DNA from: Solirubrobacterales bacterium
Lineage (GTDB): Bacteria; Actinomycetota; Thermoleophilia; Solirubrobacterales; Solirubrobacteraceae
DNA: 5,907 bases
NCBI GenBank assembly: GCA_026392325.1
Contig: JAPLCH010000078.1
Span: 1 to 5,907 of the forward strand
Reading direction: 5' to 3'
The position numbers were made by a program, and so were the translations under genes. Under the pieces are notes generated by a model. The model made no database searches, was not told where the DNA came from, and saw only the letters and a list, made by a program, of their open reading frames with translations. Positions 1 to 4,740 of the stretch are shown piece after piece (position 1 is the first letter of the stretch; every line of letters starts with the position of its first letter).

Positions 1-2
1 TT

Positions 3-470
3 TCGGTGGTTGCGCTGCTGTGTCTGGTCGTGGCCCCGGGAATTCTTCGCATTTCAACTGAGCAGCACGACACGGTTGACCCGGCAACCCACAGGTTCAT
101 CCAACCCGGTGAATCTGATGCCTTCAGCTGGATCAGCAGCAACCCTGCCCGAGGTGACGTCCTCGCCCCCGGCTCAACCGGGGCAATGGTTCCATGGAGG
201 ACGGGACGCGTTCCGTGGGTTGGACACCGCAACCTGACCCCCGATTACCTTCAGCGAGCTGCTTTGCAATCCGCCTTTGTGAACGGATTCGGCGCTGGGC
301 AGTCTGCAAGCGCGACACGTAATTTCATGTCAGCCCATCAAATTGCGTTCGTGTTGCTCCCGTGCCAACTTCCTCAGGCCACGCGCGCCAACCTGATTGG
401 CAGACTCGGACCGCAGGTCACACGGGTGATCAGGTTTGGGTGTGCCTCCGTGTTGACTCTCCGCAACTGA
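3..470 (+). CDS. C-terminal part of a polytopic membrane protein, GT-C glycosyltransferase-like (5' end outside window)
   Basis: The reading frame is open to the left edge and stops with TGA at 468-470, so this is the end of a longer gene; the GTG at 6 is only the first start-like codon in view. The visible part opens with one hydrophobic segment (about 15 residues, VALLCLVVAPGIL), probably the last membrane helix. A soluble tail follows, with the pattern F-x-W-I-x-x-N-P, then LAPGSTGAMVPWRTGR, then VGHRNLTPDY. From general knowledge, an 'L-A-P...G...iP..tGR.v..GH...TPDY' tail is common at the end of GT-C type membrane glycosyltransferases and related multi-spanning proteins, where the tail lies on the outer face. 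The catalytic N-terminal half is not in view, so substrate and reaction cannot be given. The next gene follows on the same strand after a 55-base gap. Confidence 0.6.
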   Translation, partial: SVVALLCLVVAPGILRISTEQHDTVDPATHRFIQPGESDAFSWISSNPARGDVLAPGSTGAMVPWRTGRVPWVGHRNLTPDYLQRAALQSAFVNGFGAGQSASATRNFMSAHQIAFVLLPCQLPQATRANLIGRLGPQVTRVIRFGCASVLTLRN

Positions 471-525
471 GAGAAGAGCCCCCTTACCCCGTTCCTGCCG
501 CGAGCGAATGTATCTTGGGAATCCA

Positions 526-720
526 ATGGCAGCCGCATTCGCACTCTTCATCATCGCCCTTGGCGCAATCGCCCGGTTTGCGATCACCGACCAGGTCAAC
601 GGCGTTGACCTTGAGGTGCTCGGGACGATCCTGATGGTCTGCGGTGTCGTCGGCCTACTGCTTGCAATCGTGCGGATGGTCATGGACCAGGACCGCGGCG
701 GGCCCCCGGCCAAGCAGTAG
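526..720 (+). CDS. Small two-helix membrane protein, DUF6458-like
   Basis: A 64-residue protein with two hydrophobic segments (about residues 3-19 and 33-50), joined by a short polar loop containing VNGVDLEVLG, and a charged tail ending DQDRGGPPAKQ. The pattern 'ALGAI-x-x-F-A...V-x-G-x-DL...G-x-ILM...G-x-VGLLL' matches the short DUF6458 proteins of actinobacteria, whose function is unknown. I chose ATG 526 over the in-frame ATG 508 because family members usually have about ten residues before the 'A-L/V-G-A-I' motif, which 526 gives exactly; a GGGA also lies five bases upstream of 526. The 508 start would add six residues (MYLGNP) and has no ribosome binding site. The gene ends 50 bases before the convergent toxin gene. 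Confidence 0.7.
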   Translation: MAAAFALFIIALGAIARFAITDQVNGVDLEVLGTILMVCGVVGLLLAIVRMVMDQDRGGPPAKQ

Positions 721-724
721 CCCA

Positions 725-764
725 CTGGCTTCGCAGTTCAGGCAAGCCCCCGGCCTTAAGCCAG
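725..764. terminator. Possible weak bidirectional hairpin between convergent genes
   Basis: The perfect 7-base arms CTGGCTT (725-731) and AAGCCAG (758-764) flank a 26-base loop in the 50-base gap between two convergent genes. The location suits a shared terminator, but the loop is long and no proper T-run follows on either strand, so this is a weak call. Confidence 0.22.
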
Positions 765-770
765 CCATCT

Positions 771-1325
771 CTAGCTTTGCAGCAGCCCACTTCGGCGCAG
801 CAGCTCAGTCGCATCGGCCCTGACGCGGGCCCCAAGGTCCAGGCTTAGTGCCCGGGCAAGGCAATCACTGATCCGTCTCATCTCTGCTGAGTTGAGGCCT
901 CCAACAATCTTCCAGACAGCGGACTTGTTGACCGCCGTTACCGAAGTAAGGTCGACCAGAGATTCCACTGGAAGGCCATAGCGCTCGGCAACTGGAAGCC
1001 GAAAGAGGAACGGGTGGTCACCTGACTCGACTCGCGCCCATGAGCCGGATTTTCGTGTGGCTGCCCTGACGCTCCCGATCCGTACTCCGAGGAGGTCATC
1101 CCGGGAGCCGCGGGTGCCATCGTGGAGCAGAAGCATCGGTCGCAGTTTCACCTTCGCCACCACGGACGAGTAGCCACCCGGGCTGCGGCCTGCCACGAAC
1201 TCGTCAGCGTTGACAACCTGGTCCTGCGTTCCGTCTGCTCCGAGACATGTCATTGGAAACTCCGCTGCGAAAGGAAATACCCCGAAGGCGATGGCGCCAC
1301 GGCGCAGTTCGGCGGCGCTATGCAC
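771..1325 (-). CDS. PemK/MazF-family toxin-like protein (second gene of a toxin-antitoxin operon)
   Basis: A 184-residue protein starting at GTG 1325 and stopping at 771. It looks like a PemK/MazF-fold endoribonuclease toxin, a family that cleaves mRNA until its antitoxin binds it. The family signs are a first strand LRRGAIAFGVFPF (about 8-19), a K-x-R-P motif (K60-L-R-P63) followed by MLLLHDG, and a C-terminal half reading ERYGLP, VDLTSVTAVNKSAVWKIVGGLNS and a final helix EMRRISDCLARALSLD (about 114-164). It is longer than a typical MazF of about 110 residues: some 40 extra residues lie between the first strand and the RP motif, with about 20 more at the C-terminus. The GTG overlaps the antitoxin stop by 8 bases, and a GAAGGGG ribosome binding site lies 10 bases upstream, at 1336-1342. 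Enzyme activity is inferred from family only, and the similarity is moderate. It could instead be a degenerate or non-catalytic relative. Confidence 0.62.
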   Translation of the reverse strand: MHSAAELRRGAIAFGVFPFAAEFPMTCLGADGTQDQVVNADEFVAGRSPGGYSSVVAKVKLRPMLLLHDGTRGSRDDLLGVRIGSVRAATRKSGSWARVESGDHPFLFRLPVAERYGLPVESLVDLTSVTAVNKSAVWKIVGGLNSAEMRRISDCLARALSLDLGARVRADATELLRRSGLLQS

Positions 1326-1734
1326 CGCCCTTTGTCCCCTTCTTCGAAGCCTTCTTGGAGCTGGTGCTAATCCGAGCCATCCTCTGCCTCTCCTGCTCCG
1401 GGGTTTCAGCCAAGAGAGCTGCGATCAACGCCTCCTCAGATGGGGCCACATGCTCGTCTCGCGCAAGTTCGTTGAGGAGTGTCACGTCGTCCTCTGTCAT
1501 CAACGCTTCGGGTGGGACAACAGCCCCAGCTTCAATCAGTTCGAGCATCGGCCCGAGCAGCGCAAAGGTTTCCCAGCTCAGAAGCGCAGCGTGAGGCTTT
1601 CCGTACTTCGTCACAACGACATGGCCACCCTGTTCCAGCTTTCCCCGAGCCTCGCCGGGCAGGCGCATCTCCTCTGCAGTAATTGAGACGGACTGGTCCA
1701 GGCGGTCGCTACTACTTTGCTTTGTGGCTGGCAT
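1318..1734 (-). CDS. Phd/YefM-family antitoxin-like protein (first gene of the operon)
   Basis: A 138-residue protein starting at ATG 1734 and stopping at TAG 1318. Residues about 17-60 have the Phd/YefM pattern: an SITAEEMRLPGEARGKLE helix, a G-G-H-V-V-V-T-K-Y-G-K-P-H-A-A-L-L hairpin and SWETFALL. In this family that region dimerises and binds operator DNA, while the C-terminal part wraps and neutralises the toxin. Here the C-terminal part is long and acidic (about 68-118) and ends in a Lys/Ser-rich tail, SSKKASKKGTKGG. The tail is encoded partly by a repeated AAGAAGG motif. The next gene downstream overlaps it by 8 bases and encodes a PemK/MazF-like protein, which supports the pairing. There is no ribosome binding site; a TAGTCT box six bases upstream suggests a leaderless mRNA. 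A 34-base inverted repeat just upstream is the natural candidate for its own operator. Confidence 0.72.
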   Translation of the reverse strand: MPATKQSSSDRLDQSVSITAEEMRLPGEARGKLEQGGHVVVTKYGKPHAALLSWETFALLGPMLELIEAGAVVPPEALMTEDDVTLLNELARDEHVAPSEEALIAALLAETPEQERQRMARISTSSKKASKKGTKGGA

Positions 1735-1746
1735 GAATCCAGACTA
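1735..1746 (-). promoter_or_regulatory. Predicted -10 box for leaderless transcription of the Phd-like antitoxin
   Basis: Read on the minus strand, TAGTCT (plus-strand 1741-1746) fits the actinobacterial TAnnnT -10 pattern, with TG one base upstream. It is followed by six bases and then the ATG at 1734, so a start site at +7 would fall on the A of ATG. No Shine-Dalgarno sequence is present, which agrees with leaderless translation. The -35 is poor (CTGATT at 17 bases) and lies inside the inverted repeat, as a repressed promoter often would. Confidence 0.45.
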
Positions 1747-1751
1747 ACAGG

Positions 1752-1785
1752 ATTCTGTCAGGAAATCAGCATTTCCCGACAGAAT
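1752..1785. promoter_or_regulatory. 34-base inverted repeat, candidate operator between the toxin-antitoxin operon and the SDR gene
   Basis: The left arm ATTCTGTCAGGAAAT (1752-1766) and right arm ATTTCCCGACAGAAT (1771-1785) are inverted copies with 14 of 15 bases matching, separated by CAGC. The repeat covers about -18 to -51 of the antitoxin start and overlaps its likely -35 region. Such symmetry is the usual form of a dimeric repressor site, and Phd-family antitoxins commonly repress their own operons by binding one. It lies between divergent genes, so it could also affect the SDR gene. No T-run follows it, so it is unlikely to be a terminator. Confidence 0.6.
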
Positions 1786-1787
1786 TG

Positions 1788-1816
1788 TTGCACTGTCTCC
1801 TGTGATCTGTTACACG
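1788..1816 (+). promoter_or_regulatory. Weak candidate promoter for the SDR gene
   Basis: TTGCAC (1788-1793) resembles a -35 box and is followed after 17 bases by TACACG (1811-1816), a poor -10 match. It starts three bases beyond the inverted repeat and would give a leader of about 70 bases before ATG 1892. No better promoter was seen for this gene, but the match is weak. Confidence 0.22.
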
Positions 1817-1891
1817 GCGCGCCGAATGGGAAACAGGTCCACGAAGCCTCCCTCACAGCAAGCGGCAACAAACTCTGCTTCCCTCCAAGAC

Positions 1892-2767
1892 ATGAAGATT
1901 CTGCTCACAGGCGCCACCGGCTATGTCGGGGCCCAACTGCTCCCCGCCCTGGAAGCCGCCGGCCATGATGTTCGGTGCCTTGCCCGCACCCCAGAAGCCC
2001 TTGCCAGCACTGGAGTAGAGGTGGTCAAGGGTGACGTCCTGAGCGGAGAAGGACTCGACGAGGCGCTCGCCGGAATTGAAGTCGCCTACTACCTGATCCA
2101 CGCGATGACAGGCGGCGGTGACTTTGCAGAAAGAGACCGCCGGGGCGCCACAAACTTTGTTGCCGCGGCCAAGCGCCAAGGCGTACGCCGTGTGATCTAC
2201 CTGGGCGGCCTCGGCCCGGATGACGGCAACGGATCAGAACACCTGCTCAGCCGCCATGAGACCGCCGTGATCCTGCGTGACGCAGCACCAGAGTTCGTCT
2301 ACGCCCGCGCCGCGATCGTTGTTGGTGCCGGATCAGCGTCGCTGATCATGCTTCGCCACCTCGTAGAGCGTCTGCCAGCAATGATTTGCCCCAAGTGGAT
2401 TGACGTCCACACCCAACCAATCGCAATGCCAGACCTCGTTGGCGCGCTCGCCCACTGCGCTGAAGTTGAAGGCCTCAACGGAGAAGTCCAGCTTGGTGGC
2501 GCGGATGTTGTGACCTACCGGGAAATGATGCTCTCACTGGCCCGAGCCCTGAACAGACGCAAACCGTTCGTAATCCGAGTGCCAGTTCTGTCCCCTCGGC
2601 TCTCCAGCCACTGGGTTGGCTTTGTGACAGCAGTGGACAGTGGAATTGCCCGCCCTCTCATTGACGGCCTCAAGGCCGAAACGGTCGTAACCACTCCTCC
2701 TCCCGCTGGAATCAACGACTCGCCCATGGGCCTTGAAGAAGCCATGCGCGAAGCAGTCCGCAATTAA
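1892..2767 (+). CDS. NAD(P)-binding SDR-like oxidoreductase (atypical/extended SDR, YbjT-like)
   Basis: A 291-residue cytoplasmic protein with an N-terminal Rossmann fold: MKILLTGATGYVG carries the G7-A-T-G10-Y-V-G13 nucleotide-binding motif, then CLAR (about 29-32), G47-D48-V, AYYLIHAM (about 65-72) and RVIYLGGLG (about 100-108). The later pattern YARAAIVVGAGSAS (about 137-150), then MICPKW and TQPIAMPDLVGAL, is typical of NAD(P)H-binding proteins related to YbjT. Many of those carry an extra C-terminal DUF2867 domain; this one ends without it. The classical SDR Tyr-x-x-x-Lys pair is not evident, so catalysis is uncertain and a sensor or sugar-epimerase-like role is possible. ATG 1892 was chosen because it begins exactly at the first Rossmann strand; the frame is open back to GTG 1802, but those 30 residues look non-homologous. 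It lies between two toxin-antitoxin operons. The substrate is unknown. Confidence 0.82.
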   Translation: MKILLTGATGYVGAQLLPALEAAGHDVRCLARTPEALASTGVEVVKGDVLSGEGLDEALAGIEVAYYLIHAMTGGGDFAERDRRGATNFVAAAKRQGVRRVIYLGGLGPDDGNGSEHLLSRHETAVILRDAAPEFVYARAAIVVGAGSASLIMLRHLVERLPAMICPKWIDVHTQPIAMPDLVGALAHCAEVEGLNGEVQLGGADVVTYREMMLSLARALNRRKPFVIRVPVLSPRLSSHWVGFVTAVDSGIARPLIDGLKAETVVTTPPPAGINDSPMGLEEAMREAVRN

Positions 2768-2790
2768 CCACCGCGCGCATCTGCAACAAG

Positions 2791-2811
2791 TTTGCGCAGG
2801 CACTTGGCAAA
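2791..2811. promoter_or_regulatory. Imperfect palindrome over the hicB -35 region
   Basis: The 21 bases from 2791 to 2811 form TTTGCnnAG, three bases, CTnnGCAAA: seven of ten pairs match, with perfect 5-base outer arms. It overlaps the predicted -35 box (TTGGCA at 2804-2809), so it could be an operator for hicBA. HicB here seems too short to carry its own DNA-binding domain, which weakens the idea of autoregulation. Confidence 0.3.
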
Positions 2812-2838
2812 TCGAGGCCGTGGCCCTACCCTGAAGGA
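2804..2838 (+). promoter_or_regulatory. Predicted hicBA promoter, leaderless
   Basis: TTGGCA (2804-2809, five of six to TTGACA) is followed by a 17-base spacer and TACCCT (2827-2832, TAnnnT type). Six bases later comes ATG 2839, so transcription would begin at the start codon itself. The GAAGGA at 2833-2838 touches the ATG and is too close to act as a normal ribosome binding site. Confidence 0.5.
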
Positions 2839-3072
2839 ATGGGTACACCGACGAAACAGGATCTTGCCGTTGACGTGATCGTTCTCCGAGATGGGGATCA
2901 ATTCACTGCGCAGTGCCTGAACTTTGACGTGGCCAGTTTCGGGCCAACCCCCGAAGCTGCTCTAGCGATGGTCCGAGAAGCAGTTGAGCTTCACATTGAT
3001 GGGATGACTGACGCTGAGCTTGCCGCCGCACGAACATTGAGTCATCACACGGTCCGCGTGGACCGTGCCTAA
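2839..3072 (+). CDS. hicB: HicB-family antitoxin (short form)
   Basis: A 77-residue protein with the compact HicB fold: strand VDVIVLRDGDQFTAQCLNF (about 11-29), ASFGPTPEAALAMVREAVELHIDG (about 32-55), then a short C-terminal tail ending in TVRVDRA. HicB antitoxins bind and block HicA, and the partial RNase-H-like fold usually has no RNase activity in this family. The gene directly downstream encodes HicA with an 8-base overlap, which makes the identification firm. Longer HicB proteins add a C-terminal helix-turn-helix or ribbon-helix-helix for operator binding; none can be seen here. The gene order hicB-hicA is the reverse of the E. coli hicAB order but occurs widely. ATG 2839 is preferred because an ideally spaced promoter ends six bases before it. 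Confidence 0.85.
   Translation: MGTPTKQDLAVDVIVLRDGDQFTAQCLNFDVASFGPTPEAALAMVREAVELHIDGMTDAELAAARTLSHHTVRVDRA
3048..3067 (+). promoter_or_regulatory. Perfect hairpin enclosing the hicA start codon
   Basis: The arms CACGGTCC (3048-3055) and GGACCGTG (3060-3067) are perfect inverted copies, eight pairs with six G-C, around the tetraloop GCGT. The last three bases of the right arm are the GTG start codon of hicA. In the mRNA the start codon would be base-paired until a ribosome finishing hicB opens the stem, and no clear ribosome binding site for hicA is seen. Translational coupling is an inference from this geometry. Confidence 0.6.
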
Positions 3073-3286
3073 GCGGTACTCCTCCGCTCAAATATCGAAG
3101 GCACTCCTCAGGCACGGCTTCGTGTTTGTCACCCAGCGCGGAAGTCACCAGAAGTACCGCCTGCTTGGCCAACCGACCCGCAACGTGATTGTTCCGGCAG
3201 GCCGAAGGGAGATTCAGGTGAAGACGCTGAAGTCAATCCTCCGACAGGCAGACCTATCCGAAGACGACCTGGACAACGTGCTCTGA
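3065..3286 (+). CDS. hicA: HicA-family mRNA interferase toxin
   Basis: A 73-residue protein that closely follows the HicA pattern: PKRYSSAQISKALLRHGFVFV, then QRGSHQKYR (about 24-32), a strand NVIVPAGRREI (about 40-50) and a helix KTLKSILRQADLSEDDL. HicA toxins have a double-stranded-RNA-binding-like fold and cleave mRNA in the cytoplasm. The histidine in the G-S-H motif (H28) is the conserved catalytic residue and is present, so the toxin looks intact. The start is GTG 3065, which overlaps the end of hicB by 8 bases and sits inside a strong hairpin. The stop codon ends at 3286, one base before the stop of the convergent deacetylase gene. No terminator is visible, so transcripts from either side may run into the other gene. 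Confidence 0.9.
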   Translation: MPKRYSSAQISKALLRHGFVFVTQRGSHQKYRLLGQPTRNVIVPAGRREIQVKTLKSILRQADLSEDDLDNVL

Positions 3287-3287
3287 C

Positions 3288-4202
3288 TCAGTAACCCGTA
3301 TTCCCGCGGTCTGAGGTTGTGCCGCCCTTGACCAGCTCGGCCATGGTTACGGGAGTGAGGTTCTTCTTCTTCAACAGGTCAAGGATCTTTGGAAGTACGT
3401 GGGCGGTAGGCGGGTAGTTGCCGTGGAGCAGGATTATTCGCCCAGGCTTGGCCCAGAACTTGATTGCATTGAGAATGTAATTCGGGCTCTTAAGCGATGA
3501 GTCCGCAACCGTTCCAGACCACATGACCACATTCGTGTAGCCAAGCTGTCCCGCCTTGTCGACCGTGCCAGCGTTGTAATCACCGTAGGGCGGGCGGAAC
3601 CACGGGCGGCCGGTCAGTCCAAAAGTCTTCTCGATCCAATCCTCATTGCGCTGCAAGTCCTGGCCGAAGGCATCCGCACCAATTGAGGTTGAAGCGTTGT
3701 GACTGAACGTGTGGTTCCCCAATGTCAGCTGTCCCTTCGCGACCAACGCCTTGATGCGGCTGGCCTGCGGATCCCAGCTGGCCGCGTAGCGCCCGTTGGG
3801 AAAGAAGGTCGCGTGCGCACCGGTCTGCTCAAGCACGTCAACTATCTTCTTCACGCACGCCGGGCAGAACCCATCGTCGAAAGTCAGGGCAACCTTGCGC
3901 TCTGGGACTGCTGCGTTGGTCATGACCTTCGCCTGCCCCGGAACCAACGGAGTGATCCCCTGAAGGTTGACAAGAGCTGGACTGCCGCTCGACGCGGTTG
4001 TCGTCGCAGCTGATGACGTGGAATCGGAAGAGGCCGTGGCCTTGGAGGGTGTTGCGCTCTTCCCGATCAGCGCGGATGAGGCAGCCCAGCCCACACCGAC
4101 TAGCGCCACTACCAACACCAAGACGGCGAGCGCACGGCGACGACGGACGGCAGCGGTTGGCTTGCCGTTGTTGCTGCCGGAGAGTTGACGCTGGGATGCC
4201 AC
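3288..4202 (-). CDS. Membrane-anchored polysaccharide deacetylase (NodB domain)
   Basis: A 304-residue protein. A basic N-terminus (about 18-23, VRRRRA) precedes one hydrophobic helix (about 24-46), then a Ser/Thr/Ala-rich linker (about 49-75), and the NodB homology domain fills the rest, facing outward. Motifs: TFDDG (107-111) with catalytic base D109 and metal ligand D110; NHTFSH (163-168) with metal ligands H164 and H168; RPPYG (203-207); and LLHG (258-261) with H260 as probable catalytic acid. The family removes N- or O-acetyl groups from cell-surface polysaccharides such as peptidoglycan or chitin-like polymers; the substrate here is unknown. Cys113 and Cys116 form a C-P-A-C just after TFDDG, perhaps a disulfide. 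The start is GTG 4202, with ribosome binding site GAAGGA (4212-4217) nine bases upstream. A small 5-base hairpin (GGCAG/CTGCC, 4228-4242) lies between it and the upstream terminator. No signal-peptidase site is obvious, so I call it an anchor. Confidence 0.9.
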   Translation of the reverse strand: MASQRQLSGSNNGKPTAAVRRRRALAVLVLVVALVGVGWAASSALIGKSATPSKATASSDSTSSAATTTASSGSPALVNLQGITPLVPGQAKVMTNAAVPERKVALTFDDGFCPACVKKIVDVLEQTGAHATFFPNGRYAASWDPQASRIKALVAKGQLTLGNHTFSHNASTSIGADAFGQDLQRNEDWIEKTFGLTGRPWFRPPYGDYNAGTVDKAGQLGYTNVVMWSGTVADSSLKSPNYILNAIKFWAKPGRIILLHGNYPPTAHVLPKILDLLKKKNLTPVTMAELVKGGTTSDRGNTGY

Positions 4203-4245
4203 AGTCGTTAGTCCTTCATCCGATGGTGGCAGATGACCTGCCCAG

Positions 4246-4285
4246 AAAATAGAAAAGCCGCCCTGACCTTACGGTCAAAGCGGCT
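4246..4285 (-). terminator. Intrinsic terminator of the cold-shock gene
   Basis: On the minus strand the stem AGCCGC...GCGGCT (outer arms 4280-4285 and 4256-4261) plus an inner TGACC/GGTCA stem closes on a 4-base loop and is followed by TTTTCTATTTTCT. It lies about 20 bases after the cold-shock stop codon and before the deacetylase gene, separating the two transcripts. Confidence 0.85.
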
Positions 4286-4307
4286 CCCCATGGTGTTGCG
4301 ATTCAGC

Positions 4308-4511
4308 TTAAATCAGCGCAACGTTGATGGCTTTAGGGCCCTTGTCGCCTGCTTCTTCCTCATAGCTGACCTTGGCACCTTCGCTCAATGAGCGATATCC
4401 CTGGCCGCCAATGGCGGAGTAATGAACGAAAAGGTCCTGGCTGCCTTCATCTGGTGTGATGAAGCCGAAGCCCTTGTCGTCCCTGAACCACTTAACTGTT
4501 CCTGTCGGCAC
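4308..4511 (-). CDS. cspA: Cold-shock domain protein (CspA family)
   Basis: A 67-residue single cold-shock domain, the normal length of the family. It binds single-stranded RNA and DNA and acts as an RNA chaperone in the cytoplasm. RNP1 reads KGFGFI (13-18) and RNP2 LFVHY (27-31); the flanking KWF (7-9), FITPDEG and the final GPKAINV are standard. All aromatic nucleic-acid-binding positions in RNP1 and RNP2 are present. The start is GTG 4511, giving the usual M-P-T-G-T-V-K-W-F opening, with ribosome binding site AAGGA (4521-4525) nine bases upstream. A strong terminator follows the stop. The paralogue letter cannot be fixed from sequence alone, so the symbol is family-level. Confidence 0.95.
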   Translation of the reverse strand: MPTGTVKWFRDDKGFGFITPDEGSQDLFVHYSAIGGQGYRSLSEGAKVSYEEEAGDKGPKAINVALI

Positions 4512-4740
4512 TTAATTACTTCCTTAACTACTGGTGCTGCGCCTCTGAACTTCCCAATGGGGAGCTAACTGCTCGCTTGCACTAACTTTGCTGACCCGGT
4601 TGAGCCAGCCTTACCCCTTGGACGGTAGCACTACCAGACGAATGCGGGGTTAAAGGAGTTGACAAGCTGCAGAATGCCGCGGTAGGCATGACGTCAGGCG
4701 ATCGCCGGATCACAACAAAACCACTGTTGGGCGAGTAGCC
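4512..4740 (-). promoter_or_regulatory. Upstream region and probable leader of the cold-shock gene
   Basis: This 229-base non-coding stretch should hold the cold-shock promoter and a leader, as is usual for csp genes. A weak promoter candidate on the minus strand is TTGTCA (plus-strand 4660-4665) with TCGTCT 18 bases on, which would give a leader of over 100 bases. Small symmetric elements are a 6-base stem with one mismatch around ATT (4550-4564), GGTAG-CA-CTACC (4624-4635), and two abutting palindromes at 4689-4706. None is strong enough to assign as a thermosensor or riboswitch. Confidence 0.3.
4689..4706. repeat. Two abutting perfect palindromes
   Basis: TGACGTCA (4689-4696) is followed without a gap by GGCGATCGCC (4697-4706); each is a perfect inverted repeat. 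They lie in the non-coding region between the small unknown gene and the cold-shock gene. They could be adjacent protein-binding sites; no binding protein can be named. Confidence 0.4.

Noticed and set aside
330..725. A 131-codon minus-strand frame over the first two genes.
   Set aside because: Low-complexity Arg/Ser/Thr/Pro-rich sequence; the plus-strand frames carry membrane segments and family patterns.
1210..1686. Long plus-strand frames opposite the Phd/PemK-like operon.
   Set aside because: Their composition is typical of antisense shadows, while the minus-strand frames show family motifs and a classic overlapping operon.
1802..1891. N-terminal extension of the SDR protein to GTG 1802 or ATG 1826.
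   Set aside because: The extra residues precede the Rossmann strand without any family pattern and overlap the likely promoter region.
4659..4688. A perfect TTGACA (4659-4664) with TAGGCA 18 bases on, plus strand.
   Set aside because: The -10 does not fit well and there is no plus-strand gene downstream to serve; an antisense RNA cannot be excluded.
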